Of a stretch of DNA of 64,000 nucleotides, positions 53,301-61,587 are shown piece by piece. The translations under genes were made by a program, and so were the position numbers. The notes below the pieces were generated by a model. It was not told where the DNA came from, did not search any database, and was given only the letters and a program-made list of their open reading frames with translations. Source of the stretch: Anaerolineales bacterium (lineage in GTDB: Bacteria > Chloroflexota > Anaerolineae > Anaerolineales > Villigracilaceae); contig JABTUU010000002.1 of assembly GCA_015075275.1 (NCBI GenBank), positions 620,001 through 684,000 of the forward strand, written 5' to 3'. Every line of letters begins with the position of its first letter. Within the stretch, counting starts at the first letter, position 1.

Positions 53301-54570
53301 ACGCGTCATTGACCCGAAAACCGGCGAAGTGATCGCTGAACGCGACGATATCGTCAATCAGGAAGTAGCGCGTCGTATCGCGGCTTCGGGCGTGAGCGAA
53401 GTTAAAGTGCGCTCGCCATTGACCTGCGAACTGCAACACGGTATTTGCGCCAAATGCTACGGTCTCGATCTTGGGCGCGGCGCGATGGTCAATTTGGGCG
53501 CGGCGGTCGGCATCGTCGCGGCGCAATCTATCGGCGAACCGGGCACGCAACTGACGCTGCGCACCTTCCACACCGGCGGCGTCGCCGCTGGCGGATCGGA
53601 TATCACCACCGGTTTGCCGCGCGTGGAAGAATTATTCGAAGCGCGCAAACAGCCCAAAGGCGAAGCCCTTGTCGCCGAGATCAGCGGCACGATACGCATT
53701 AATCAATCTGAAAAATACGCCGATTTACGCGATGTTTATATTGAAAACAGCGAACTGGTCAGCGACGAATACGCCATTCCGGAGGATTGGACTTTCGCGG
53801 TCAAAGATGAAGCGGAAGTCAAAGCCGGCGATACGCTGGCAACGTTAGAAGACGCCAAAATCCTCGCGCAACATGCCGGGCGAGTCCGCGTTGATAAAAA
53901 AGGACGCAAGGTCGTCGTTTCGTACGATCTTCGCGAGGAAATTTCGTATGAAGTTCCCACGTCGTCGCGTTTGCTTGTAAAAAACGGCGAGAAGGTCGAA
54001 GCCGGCGCAGCGTTGACCGAAGGCTCGCTCAACCCACACCGCGTGTTGAAAATTCAGGGCCGCGAAGCCTGCGAAATGTACCTGATGACCGAGGTGCAGA
54101 AAGTGTACCGCTCGCAAGGACAGAACATTCACGATAAACACTTCGAGGTCATCATCCGCAAGATGCTGAGCAAAGTACAGGTCACACGTCCGGGCGATTC
54201 AAAATTCCTGCCAGGCGACCCGGTCGACCGGCTTGAACTGCGCAAGCTCAATGAACAACTCTATGCCGAGGGCAAACAGGTCGTGAAGTTCTCCGAGGTG
54301 TTGCTCGGCGTTACAAAAGCCTCGCTCAGCACCGATTCATTCCTTTCTGCCTCATCGTTCCAACACACGATCAAAGTGCTGGCGGGCGCGGCGATCGGCT
54401 CCACTACCGACCCGTTGCTTGGCTTGAAAGAGAACGTGATCATCGGCAAACTCATTCCTGCCGGCACCGGCTTTATCAAAGCGCCCTTGTCGAACGGGGA
54501 AGACTCCGTTGAAACCGAACCAGCGCAAGTCGTCGAAGAGACCGCGCCGGACGTATCCGTGACGGAATAA
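50311..54570 (+). CDS. rpoC: RNA polymerase subunit beta-prime
   Basis: 1419 residues from a GTG at 50311 with CAGGAG upstream. N-terminal zinc finger CYCGKYKN...KCEKCGVE, catalytic [12 protein letters not shown], bridge-helix region [20 protein letters not shown] and [21 protein letters not shown]-terminal zinc site [13 protein letters not shown]. Between the zinc finger and the clamp there is a long charged coiled-coil insertion (about residues 145-330) with heptads of Lys/Glu. rpoB is not upstream: the preceding gene is a DUF1801 protein and rpoC has its own promoter. It ends at a strong terminator. Confidence 0.98.
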   Translation: METKGLTALRISLASPQTILSWSYGEVLKPETINYRRLRPEKDGLFCEAIFGPQRDWQCYCGKYKNPRFKGIKCEKCGVEVTRSAVRRERMGHIALATPVAHIWYTRRIPSYLGMLLDISRRNLDRVLYFAQYIVTYVDEEARNKALKRLEDEISDTEREQAAGVNSKIAEVKTKRDHSVAEINQKIAALQQDYDEVIAEKLDPVIKEGQKLEKLLQGQMNEHAKKAATFELSGEKILDAGDKVTAKHIAHVQTIVQKKLEALENELKDQRAKELEELKMDAGRVKADADLKMESLRSQLEEQTSVSSDNSSRQRDELLELRPFTFLSEIRYRELKQRWGQVFRADMGAEAFYDILKRLDLDKLAEELWHEVKTTKSKQKRKKSTTRLKVVEAFKRSGNRPEWMILTILPVIPPDLRPMVQLDGGRFATSDLNDLYRRVINRNNRLKRLLELGAPDVIIRNEKRMLQEAVDSLIDNSQRGKALSRRGRRELKSLSDMLKGKKGRFRRNLLGKRVDYSGRSVIVVGPQLKLYQCGLPKSMALELYRPFVIAWIVKNNYAANVKGARRLIERNRPEVWEALEGVIGERPVLLNRAPTLHRLGIQAFEPILIEGSAIQLHPLVTTAFNADFDGDQMAVHVPLSQKAVKEARELMLASKNLLKPADGEPIISPSKDMVLGIYYLTMPQRAANKGDGRIFSNFDEVEMAYALDQVEIHAEIKLPVKTWYAENGDRLAQPETRLVDTTVGRVIFNRILPEEVQFINQKLDKGGVKDLIAEVYEVCGQEETTEIADNIKSLGFEYAMRSGTTLAVADISIPTERKEIIEEALKMIETVQRDFRRGLLTEQEKNEREIEVWQETTDKVADAVKRAMDPDGNLSTMASSGATKGGFSTISQLAGMRGLMADPSGRIIPMPIRSNFREGLTAQEYFISTHGARKGLADTALRTADAGYLTRRLVDIAQDIIINEPDCGTHDGKIIRRSDDVAGQPLSGRIFSRLLAERVIDPKTGEVIAERDDIVNQEVARRIAASGVSEVKVRSPLTCELQHGICAKCYGLDLGRGAMVNLGAAVGIVAAQSIGEPGTQLTLRTFHTGGVAAGGSDITTGLPRVEELFEARKQPKGEALVAEISGTIRINQSEKYADLRDVYIENSELVSDEYAIPEDWTFAVKDEAEVKAGDTLATLEDAKILAQHAGRVRVDKKGRKVVVSYDLREEISYEVPTSSRLLVKNGEKVEAGAALTEGSLNPHRVLKIQGREACEMYLMTEVQKVYRSQGQNIHDKHFEVIIRKMLSKVQVTRPGDSKFLPGDPVDRLELRKLNEQLYAEGKQVVKFSEVLLGVTKASLSTDSFLSASSFQHTIKVLAGAAIGSTTDPLLGLKENVIIGKLIPAGTGFIKAPLSNGEDSVETEPAQVVEETAPDVSVTE

Positions 54571-54573
54571 CAG

Positions 54574-54612
54574 AAAAAACAAGACGCGGCATTTGCCGCG
54601 TCTTGTTTTTTA
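54574..54612 (+). terminator. rpoC terminator
   Basis: 17-bp stem (54574-54590 with 54595-54611), loop ATTT, T tract. Core GACGCGGC/GCCGCGTC equals the terminator at 23054. Confidence 0.95.
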
Positions 54613-54705
54613 TAGGCGCGCAGTTCTTACATTTTGAAAACGATTGAGTTATCATATCGTTAGAACGGTTTATTTTAGTAAGCCGCCGCTCAAAGGATTT
54701 TCACA

Positions 54706-55569
54706 ATGAAGAACCCTTCTCTCATCCTGCCTTTCATCGCCATTTGGGCTGCGACTCTCGCCTGCATCGGGACGGCTCCCGTCGTTCCGACTGTGGATCC
54801 AAACGCGGCGCAGACTGCCATCGTAGAAACAATCGTTGCGCTTGAAAAGCAGGCTACGTCTACAGCGTCGCCGACTTTAGCGCCGCCGACTTCGATACCA
54901 CCCATATTTACGCTCACAGCGACCGAGACCGTCGTCCCTTTTGAGCCGGCGCCGCCAACCGATACGCCTTCCGTCCCAACCATCTCCGTGACCGTGGCGA
55001 CAAACTGCCGCTTAGGACCCGGCGTAGAATTTGAACGCGTAGGCATGTTGCTCGTCGGCGAAACGACCGAGATCATCGGACGCGATCCGTTGGGGCAATA
55101 TTGGTATGTGCGCAATCCGGACATCGGCGCTCCGTACTGCTGGTTGTCGGGACAATATGCCATCATCAGCGGAAACGCTTTTGCACTGCCGCTTCAGCCG
55201 TTGCCGCAAGGACAAGCGTTAAACTTCGAAGCCGAATACCGCGGGCAGGGAAAATGCTCCGGTGAATTCTGGGCGAATATCCGCCTGAACAACCCCAGCC
55301 GTGGAACGTTCAAGTCCATCGCTATCATCGCAACAGACCAGAGCACAGGCGACGTTTACTCCTATGCCGGCAATGAGTTCTCTCTTAGAGACGACTGCGC
55401 GCCGGCGCGTGCCACCGGCGCGCTGGAGCCGAGTAAAGCCCTTTTGATTAGCGCGCCCGCCTTCGATTACAACATGAAATGGCATGATATGTCCGTTTCG
55501 ATCACACTTTGCACCGAGTTGAACATCGGTGGACAATGCGTCACGAAGACGCTTACTTACACGCCGTAA
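54706..55569 (+). CDS. Lipoprotein with SH3b domain and Thr/Pro-rich linker
   Basis: 287 residues. Lipobox in AATLACIGT (Cys near residue 20), then a Thr/Pro/Ala-rich linker (TSTASPTLAPPTSIPPIF), an SH3b domain (TNCRLGPGVEFERVGMLLVG and GQYWYVRNP) and a beta-rich C-terminal domain of about 110 residues with paired cysteines. Exported, surface or periplasm facing. This architecture is common in Anaerolineae. Role unknown, perhaps peptidoglycan or glycan binding. Confidence 0.75.
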   Translation: MKNPSLILPFIAIWAATLACIGTAPVVPTVDPNAAQTAIVETIVALEKQATSTASPTLAPPTSIPPIFTLTATETVVPFEPAPPTDTPSVPTISVTVATNCRLGPGVEFERVGMLLVGETTEIIGRDPLGQYWYVRNPDIGAPYCWLSGQYAIISGNAFALPLQPLPQGQALNFEAEYRGQGKCSGEFWANIRLNNPSRGTFKSIAIIATDQSTGDVYSYAGNEFSLRDDCAPARATGALEPSKALLISAPAFDYNMKWHDMSVSITLCTELNIGGQCVTKTLTYTP

Positions 55570-55702
55570 TAAGGAACGGACGCTCGTCAGCCTTCGGGGA
55601 CCGCCGTCGCCCCTTAAGAGCGAAGGGTTGACGCATCCCCTCTTTCCCCGTAAGATTGTCCCCGCAATAGAACATACATTCAGAAAAACTTAACCGCTAA
55701 GT

Positions 55703-55760
55703 CCGCCAAGAGCGCGAAGAAATTAAAAGATTTTCTTAGCGTTCTTCGCGCTCTTGGCGG
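55703..55760. repeat. 19-bp inverted repeat before gyrA
   Basis: CCGCCAAGAGCGCGAAGAA (55703-55721) faces its exact complement (55742-55760), 19 nt before the ATG of gyrA. CGCCAAG-type palindromes are common dispersed repeats; here it would also form a hairpin at the end of any gyrA leader. Confidence 0.85.
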
Positions 55761-55778
55761 TTCAAAAAGGATTTCACT

Positions 55779-58400
55779 ATGGAACTTGGTCTCATAAAAA
55801 AAATAGACATTGACACCGAGATGCAGCAGGCATACCTCGATTATGCGATGAGCGTGATCGTGGCGCGCGCCCTGCCCGATGCGCGCGATGGACTCAAGCC
55901 TGTGCAGCGCCGTATCCTTTACGCGATGTACGACATGGGCATCCGCGCGGACTCGGCGTATAAAAAGTCTGCGAGAATCGTGGGCGAGGTGTTGGGCAAA
56001 TATCATCCGCACGGAGATTCGGCGGTGTACGAAGCGATGGCGCGCATGGCGCAGGATTTTTCGATGCGCACCTTGCTCGTGGATGGTCAGGGGAATTTCG
56101 GTTCTGTGGATGGCGACCCGCCCGCCGCGATGCGTTACACCGAAGCAAAACTGACACCCGCCGCGCTCGATATTTTATTTGACCTCAACAAAGAGACCGT
56201 CAATTTCACTCCCAACTTCGACGACACATTAACCGAGCCGAACGTTTTGCCCTCCGCGATTCCGAATCTATTGGTCAACGGCGCGACGGGCATCGCGGTC
56301 GGCATGGCGACTTCGATCCCGCCTCATAACCTGAGTGAAGTTGTGGACGCGCTCATCTACATGATCGAAAAGTGGGAGAAGCTCGACGACATTGACGTGG
56401 AGCAATTGATGAAGTTCGTGCAGGGACCAGACTTCCCCACAGGCGGACTCATCGTGCAGGAAAAAGATGAAGAGGGCATCGAAGCCGCATACGGCTCGGG
56501 GCGCGGACGCGTCACTGTGCAAGCCAAGGCGCACGTCGAGGAGATGGAACGCGGCAAGAATCGCATCATCGTCACCGAACTGCCGTACATGGTCAACAAG
56601 TCGAGTCTCATCGAGCGCATCGCCGATCTCGCGCGCGAGGGTTATCTCGAAGGCTTGTCTGACCTGCGTGATGAATCGGATCGTCAGGGCATGCGCATCG
56701 TGTTGGAGATGACGAAGAACGCCGATCCCGATGTCGTCCTGCGCGACCTCTACAAACGCACGCCGATGCAGACCACGTTCAGCATCAACCTGCTCGCGCT
56801 GGTGGATGGCGAGCCGCGCACGTTAACGTTGAAGCAGGCGCTACGCGTCTACGTGGAACACAGGCTGACCGTCATAAAGAGGCGCGCGGAATTCGATCTG
56901 GCAAAAGCCAAAGCGCGCGCGCACATCCTTGAGGGATATTTAGTCGCATTGAAGAATCTGGATGAAGTGATCAACATCATCCGCTCCGCCTCGGACGTGG
57001 AAATTGCGCGCGCCAAACTGATGAAGCGCTACAAGCTGACGGAGTTGCAGGCGACGGCGATCCTTGACCTGCAGTTGCGAAGGCTCGCCGCGCTCGAACG
57101 CAAGAAGATCGAAACCGAATACAAAGAAGTGAGCGCGGTCATCAAAGAGTTGACGGCGTTGTTGAAATCGTCGAAGTTGATGCGCGGCGTTGTGGCGGAT
57201 GAACTCTTGAAAGTGAAAGCGCAATACGGCGACCGCCGCCGCACGCAAATTGTGACTCTGGACGAATCGAAAGACGGCAAGACGACGAAGAAAGCGCTGA
57301 CCGCGCGCGACCTTCTGCCTGAACAACAAGTGTGGATCGGCGTGACCGAGGATGGCTTGGTCTCGCGCACGGCGGATGATAAACAGCCAAAACATTCAGG
57401 CAATGACGCGCCGCGCTGGCTGGTGAAAGCCGCAACAACGGACACAATTTATTTCGTTGCGAAATCTGGTCGCGCCGCCGCGGTTGCCGCGCATATCATC
57501 CCGCAAGCCGAAAAGTTGACGCAAGGCTCGATGTTCTACAAAGTCTCGCCGCTGACGGAAAATGATTCGCTCGCGGCGGTGTTCGCATTGCCTTCGAGAA
57601 AATCGGCTTTGCCCGAAGAGACTTGTGTACTCACCACAACACGCTTCGGCATGATCAAGAAAAGTTTGATCACAGAGTTACCTGGTCCATCATCACAAGC
57701 ATTTGTATTGGTCAAAGTGAATGAAGGCGACCGATTGATTTCTGTCGGATTAACCGATGGCAAAAAGAAAGATATCTTCCTCGTCACCGCGCAGGGCATG
57801 GCGATCCGCTTCAAAGAAGATGACGTGCGCCCGATGGGACTCGTCGCGGCGGGCGTCAACGGTATGAAGTTGGACGATAAAGATGAAGTCGTCGGCGCGG
57901 AAATCCTGCCGAACGCTGGAGAAATTCTCCTGCTCACGAACGACGGCAAAGCCAAACGCGTGGAAGAAAAAGAATTCCCCACACAAGGACGCTACGGCAA
58001 GGGCGTCATCGCGTGGGAAGTTTCGAGCAAGGAAAAATTAGTCGGTGTAGTGACGGGCAAGCCGAATCACATGGCGACCATCCACTTGAGCAAGGGCGCG
58101 CCGAAATCTACGCGGCTGGACGCGGCAAGTCTACGCAAACGCGCCGCCACGAAGGGGGATGTAGTTGTGGAGGCGAAGGCTGGCGAGGAAGTGGTTTCGG
58201 TCAATGTCGCTTGGGAGGCGGGGAGGTTTGTGAGGGAGGAGAAAAAGAAAGAAGAAAGAGGAAAGAAGGCTGTGAAGAAAGTCAAGCCTGCAAAGAAGTC
58301 TGCGGTTTCGAAGAAGAAGGTTGCGGCGAAGAAATCTTCGGCGAAGTCTAAGAAGTCAGTTAAGAAGGCGAAACCTGCGAAGGAGAAAAAGAGGAAGTAG
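55779..58400 (+). CDS. gyrA: DNA gyrase subunit A
   Basis: 873 residues. Catalytic tyrosine in AMRYTEAKL; the N-terminal [20 protein letters not shown] and [20 protein letters not shown] are standard (quinolone-determining Ser present, Glu at the second position as in many bacteria). The C-terminal beta-pinwheel follows. The GyrA box is degenerate: [12 protein letters not shown] instead of QRRGGKG. The last about 60 residues are a Lys/Ala-rich tail ([20 protein letters not shown]) like histone or DNA-compaction tails. No gyrB is adjacent. A topoisomerase IV ParC reading is possible but less likely. Confidence 0.9.
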   Translation: MELGLIKKIDIDTEMQQAYLDYAMSVIVARALPDARDGLKPVQRRILYAMYDMGIRADSAYKKSARIVGEVLGKYHPHGDSAVYEAMARMAQDFSMRTLLVDGQGNFGSVDGDPPAAMRYTEAKLTPAALDILFDLNKETVNFTPNFDDTLTEPNVLPSAIPNLLVNGATGIAVGMATSIPPHNLSEVVDALIYMIEKWEKLDDIDVEQLMKFVQGPDFPTGGLIVQEKDEEGIEAAYGSGRGRVTVQAKAHVEEMERGKNRIIVTELPYMVNKSSLIERIADLAREGYLEGLSDLRDESDRQGMRIVLEMTKNADPDVVLRDLYKRTPMQTTFSINLLALVDGEPRTLTLKQALRVYVEHRLTVIKRRAEFDLAKAKARAHILEGYLVALKNLDEVINIIRSASDVEIARAKLMKRYKLTELQATAILDLQLRRLAALERKKIETEYKEVSAVIKELTALLKSSKLMRGVVADELLKVKAQYGDRRRTQIVTLDESKDGKTTKKALTARDLLPEQQVWIGVTEDGLVSRTADDKQPKHSGNDAPRWLVKAATTDTIYFVAKSGRAAAVAAHIIPQAEKLTQGSMFYKVSPLTENDSLAAVFALPSRKSALPEETCVLTTTRFGMIKKSLITELPGPSSQAFVLVKVNEGDRLISVGLTDGKKKDIFLVTAQGMAIRFKEDDVRPMGLVAAGVNGMKLDDKDEVVGAEILPNAGEILLLTNDGKAKRVEEKEFPTQGRYGKGVIAWEVSSKEKLVGVVTGKPNHMATIHLSKGAPKSTRLDAASLRKRAATKGDVVVEAKAGEEVVSVNVAWEAGRFVREEKKKEERGKKAVKKVKPAKKSAVSKKKVAAKKSSAKSKKSVKKAKPAKEKKRK

Positions 58401-58409
58401 TAAGTCACA

Positions 58410-58442
58410 AAATCTCCGAGTTCTTAAAGAACTCGGAGATTT
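58410..58442. repeat. REP-like palindrome upstream of the RAYT gene
   Basis: AAATCTCCGAGTTCTT, loop A, AAGAACTCGGAGATTT: 16-bp perfect arms with a 1-nt loop, between gyrA and the transposase gene. Same core as the copies at 58670 and 59096. Confidence 0.9.
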
Positions 58443-58457
58443 GGATTGGAGAACGAC

Positions 58458-59081
58458 ATGCCGCGCAGATTAATTCCATTTGTTCCTGAACTCCATTATC
58501 ACATCTACAATCGCGGAAACAACCGCGAGCGGATATTCTTTGAGCCTGAAAACTATTTGTTCTTCCTGAAGAAGGTCAAACAATATCTCGTCCCCGTCGC
58601 GGACGTGCTGGTTTACTGTCTAATGCCGACACACTATCATGTTGTGGGGCGTGTGAAAGCGCCGCCACAGACCTCCGAGATTTTCAAAATCTCGGAGGTC
58701 TCGAAGGTGGTCTCGTCCGCTATGATGAAACTCTCCGTTTCCTACACCAAAGCCATCAACAAGAGATTCCAGCGCGTGGGAGTTTTGTTTCAGGGACAAT
58801 TCCAAGCCAAGCCCATTCTGACCTCTTCCTATTTATTGAACCTGTGCCGATACATTCACGCCAACCCCGTCAAGGATGGGCTCGTGGCAGATATTTCCGA
58901 TTGGCAATATTCCAACTATCTCGAATGGATCGGCGAACGCGACGGCAAACTGGTTGACCGAACCTTCGTGCAGGATAACTTCGACACTCCCGACGAGTAT
59001 CGCAAGTTCGTTTTGGAATATGTACGCACGAGACAATTGCCCGACGATGTTCAGCGGTATTTGAATTCGTTGGATGTTTGA
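58458..59081 (+). CDS. REP-associated tyrosine transposase (RAYT, Y1 family)
   Basis: 207 residues from the ATG at 58458 with GGAG upstream. ELHYHIYNRGNNRERIFFEP and the HUH motif H59-Y60-H61 in CLMPTHYHVV identify the family; the nucleophile is probably Tyr96 in KLSVSYTKAINKRF, followed by RVGVLFQGQFQ and the LCRYIHANPVKDGLV tail. RAYTs act on REP palindromes rather than on their own IS ends. Palindromes lie on both sides, and a third one is inserted in frame inside the gene (residues about 69-83). Confidence 0.92.
   Translation: MPRRLIPFVPELHYHIYNRGNNRERIFFEPENYLFFLKKVKQYLVPVADVLVYCLMPTHYHVVGRVKAPPQTSEIFKISEVSKVVSSAMMKLSVSYTKAINKRFQRVGVLFQGQFQAKPILTSSYLLNLCRYIHANPVKDGLVADISDWQYSNYLEWIGERDGKLVDRTFVQDNFDTPDEYRKFVLEYVRTRQLPDDVQRYLNSLDV
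58670..58700. repeat. REP-like palindrome inside the RAYT gene
   Basis: GACCTCCGAGATTTT, loop C, AAAATCTCGGAGGTC: 15-bp perfect arms. Translated in frame as about TSEIFKISEVSK between the HUH motif and the catalytic tyrosine helix. Confidence 0.9.
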
Positions 59082-59095
59082 TGATGCGACGACGA

Positions 59096-59128
59096 AGACC
59101 TCCGAGTTCTTTAAGAACTCGGAGGTCT
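59096..59128. repeat. REP-like palindrome downstream of the RAYT gene
   Basis: AGACCTCCGAGTTCTT, loop T, AAGAACTCGGAGGTCT: 16-bp perfect arms. Confidence 0.9.
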
Positions 59129-59194
59129 GGTTTTCGCTTTCGGCGAGAAATCCTAAAACCTAAGAATCAGAGATTCAGAGCGCAGAGTAACAGA

Positions 59195-61477
59195 TTACAG
59201 AGATGTGATGGGGGAGGAAACCACCCGAAAACACCTGCCGTCGACGAAGTTGAGCGGGCTGACCCTGCCGCGGTCCGCACAGCGGGCAAACCAATGATAA
59301 TAGTCGAACGAGCCGCCGCGCAACACACGATATTGACCTTTTTCGGGACCTTGCGGGTCTTTCGCGTTTTTACCTGCTCTGCCCTCGTATGCTTTTTCAT
59401 AAAACCAATCGTTGCACCACTCCCACACATTGCCAGCCATGTCGGCGCAGCCGTACGGCGAATCGCCGCTCAAAGCGGGATCGTTGCTTGAAAACTTGCC
59501 AACATCGGTTGTATCTCCGATCTTCGATTCGCTGGTGTTGGCTTTCTTCGGGTCAAACGCATTACCCCATGGATATATACGTCCATCTTCGCCGCGCGCG
59601 GCTTTTTCCCATTCGGCTTCGGTGGGCAAACGATAATTCTTTTTCGTTTTCTCGCTCAGCCATTTGCAATAGGCATTGGTATCGTCCCACGAAACATTCA
59701 CAACAGGATGCCCGCCTTTTTCAGGAGGGAACTGGTCGCCGTCCCAGCCGCGCGGCGGGGTTTGCTCTTTTACGTCACGGAGGAAGGCTTGATATTCGCG
59801 GTTGGTGATCGGGTACTTGCCGATGGAATATTCGGAGAGTTCAACCGTGCGTTGGGGTTGTTCCCATTCGACCCATTTCTTCCAATCCTCACCTCCTTCT
59901 GTGGTAACCTGCGCGGCTTGTTCTTTTGTCGTTCCCATCAAAAACTTTCCAGCGGGAATCCGAACCATCTTTGGCTCGAACACCAGCCTTGCAACTTCAG
60001 CGGGCGGCGGTGCGGCTTGTGGGGCTTCGGCGCTGCGCGTGAGGGTGAAATACAGTTTCAATTCGTCGGTCGGCAAGCCTGCAAAGTTGGCGTCCTGCGT
60101 TTCAGGTTTGTGCTTCATAGTCAGGATTCGCCGAACCGCCGCGCTGCCACGTTGCGAGAGGAAGGGAACGAGCGCGGGCGGCGGCTCGACGCGCCCTTCG
60201 ATTTGTCCCTCACCCCTAGCCCCTCTCCCGAGGGGAGAGGGGGAGTCTTCGCCCTTTTCCATTTTTCTTTCTTGAGAAGATTCGGCAAGGTAGTATTCTT
60301 CCAATTCACGCAAATAGCGCGGTTCGTCTTTCAGGAGCAGGTTAAACAGATCGGGGTGCGCGGCTTGAATGGCAACCACCTTTGCCAGCCGAATCGGTTT
60401 GACCGATTCTTTCAACTTCTCTTTGCGCCTCTCCGCCAGTTTGGAGAGCATGAGGAAGATGTTGACAGTGCGCTTGATGTTGCGTGGGTTGTCGCCCAAT
60501 CCCTCCGCGAAGACCTTGTGACAATCCTCGTGCGCCCATTCGCCGCTCAGTCCTTCGACAAATTTGCCCATGTCGTCCTGAATCACAGGCGGGATCTGGA
60601 ACGGCAGTTGGATGATCTTTTCGAGATACTTGATGCCTTCGATGGTGAATTGCGGTTTGCCTTCCGCATCCTTTTTATCTTTGACATCCTTGTACTTCAT
60701 CTCGATGCCGCGCGCGATCACGTCCTGGTCAATACCGAGAATGAAAACACAGTCCTGCACATCAAGGAATAATTTGATGGCTTCAAGGACTTGTATCGCT
60801 TTTTCGGGCAAACAGCGGTCGAGGTCGTCTACGAAAACGACAAGTCTATGCGGGGAGATATACGATTGGATCAGCGTTGCAAACTTCTCTTGAAACTGTT
60901 CGAGCGAACGGACCTGCTCCACGTAAATTTTCGTCCGCTCGCGTTGGATGGCGCTTTCGAATCCGCCCGCCACGTTTCCCGTCCCTGATTTTTGCAGTTC
61001 CTTCGCCATATCCGCCAGCGTTGCCAACGGGGGAATGAACGACAACCCGATCTGGATCGCGCCTTCGGCAACTTTTGCGCCGAGTTTGGCAAGGTCAATG
61101 GTCACGCCGCCCGTTTTCTCAAATTCAAGTCCGCGATAGAGCATCGTTTTGAGGGTCTTGAGTTCTTCGGTCTCCCCGCTTTTCTGTTCAACCGCAAATA
61201 AAACGTTCAATAAGAAGGCTCGCCAAAGAGTTTCTTCTTTATCGTACTTCCACGCATCGAACCACGCGATAGTGAAATCATCGGGCAGTTGATTCTTCAC
61301 CATCCTCATCAGCGAGGTCTTGCCCGATCCCCATCCGCCGAACACGCCGATGGTCAACGGCGTGTTGCCGGTTTGGATGATGTCCGCAAGGGTTTCGACG
61401 TAGGGCGTGAAGTCGAGCGCGTCCCTTTCAGTGGGCTGGTCGTTGACGATGTAGGTTTGGGAATTAGAGGCGGGCAT
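59195..61477 (-). CDS. KAP-family P-loop NTPase fused to FGE/SUMF1-like C-type-lectin-fold domain
   Basis: 760 residues. N-terminal KAP NTPase: Walker A FGGWGSGKTSLMRMVKNQLP (near residue 47), Walker B VVFVDDLDRCLPEKAIQVLE, and IFLMLSKLAERRKE helices. A linker with an in-frame palindrome (SPSPLGRGARGEG) leads to an FGE-sulfatase domain from about residue 500 (MVRIPAGKFLMGTT, YRLPTEAEWEKAARGEDGRI, DMAGNVWEWCNDWF, RVLRGGSF). The two active-site cysteines of true FGE are missing, so this half is a binding domain. Its last 36 residues look diversified. Such fusions occur in conflict or defence proteins. Start with AGGAGG upstream. Confidence 0.9.
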   Translation of the reverse strand: MPASNSQTYIVNDQPTERDALDFTPYVETLADIIQTGNTPLTIGVFGGWGSGKTSLMRMVKNQLPDDFTIAWFDAWKYDKEETLWRAFLLNVLFAVEQKSGETEELKTLKTMLYRGLEFEKTGGVTIDLAKLGAKVAEGAIQIGLSFIPPLATLADMAKELQKSGTGNVAGGFESAIQRERTKIYVEQVRSLEQFQEKFATLIQSYISPHRLVVFVDDLDRCLPEKAIQVLEAIKLFLDVQDCVFILGIDQDVIARGIEMKYKDVKDKKDAEGKPQFTIEGIKYLEKIIQLPFQIPPVIQDDMGKFVEGLSGEWAHEDCHKVFAEGLGDNPRNIKRTVNIFLMLSKLAERRKEKLKESVKPIRLAKVVAIQAAHPDLFNLLLKDEPRYLRELEEYYLAESSQERKMEKGEDSPSPLGRGARGEGQIEGRVEPPPALVPFLSQRGSAAVRRILTMKHKPETQDANFAGLPTDELKLYFTLTRSAEAPQAAPPPAEVARLVFEPKMVRIPAGKFLMGTTKEQAAQVTTEGGEDWKKWVEWEQPQRTVELSEYSIGKYPITNREYQAFLRDVKEQTPPRGWDGDQFPPEKGGHPVVNVSWDDTNAYCKWLSEKTKKNYRLPTEAEWEKAARGEDGRIYPWGNAFDPKKANTSESKIGDTTDVGKFSSNDPALSGDSPYGCADMAGNVWEWCNDWFYEKAYEGRAGKNAKDPQGPEKGQYRVLRGGSFDYYHWFARCADRGRVSPLNFVDGRCFRVVSSPITSL
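59198..59329 (-). other. Candidate DGR variable region at the end of the FGE-like domain
   Basis: From RVLRGGSF to the stop. In the segment with DYYH, then the CADRGRVSPLNFVDGRCF stretch, all fifteen positions expected to vary use codons ending in C or T (GAC, TAT, TAT, CAT, TTT, GAC, GGC, GTC, AGC, CTC, AAC, TTC, GTC, GAC, GGC), as if derived from AAC/AAT template codons mutated at their adenines. Invariant positions are adenine-poor. No template repeat or reverse transcriptase lies in the window. Confidence 0.55.
60207..60245. repeat. In-frame palindromic element in the KAP-FGE gene
   Basis: CCCCTCTCCC (60220-60229), loop GAG, GGGAGAGGGG (60233-60242), preceded by CCCTCACCCCTAG, the same order as at 34749. 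It lies in the linker between NTPase and FGE-like domain. Confidence 0.8.
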
Positions 61478-61531
61478 GGGTTCCTCCTATACTTCTCATT
61501 GTATCCCTAAAAGACGCTATTTTGCATAAGG

Positions 61532-61537
61532 TACAAT
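61532..61537 (+). promoter_or_regulatory. -10 box for the DUF2142 gene
   Basis: TACAAT, which rules out the upstream TTG at 61522 as the start and points to the TTG at 61588. Confidence 0.4.
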
Positions 61538-61587
61538 TATATTCACGAGTCGGAAGATTCGCGGCACAGGCTACAAAGGCTATCACA

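Noticed and set aside
55885..56130. Quinolone-resistance substitution in gyrA
   Set aside because: The Ser is wild type and Glu at the second position is a common natural residue.
58670..59128. CRISPR array from the three equal palindromes
   Set aside because: Spacing is irregular and the gaps are coding sequence of the RAYT gene; no cas genes.
59082..59194. DGR template repeat directly downstream of the KAP-FGE gene
   Set aside because: This stretch holds only the RAYT palindrome and no adenine-rich copy of the variable region.
59708..60772. 354-codon plus-strand frame over the KAP-FGE gene
   Set aside because: Antisense of clear NTPase and FGE motifs.
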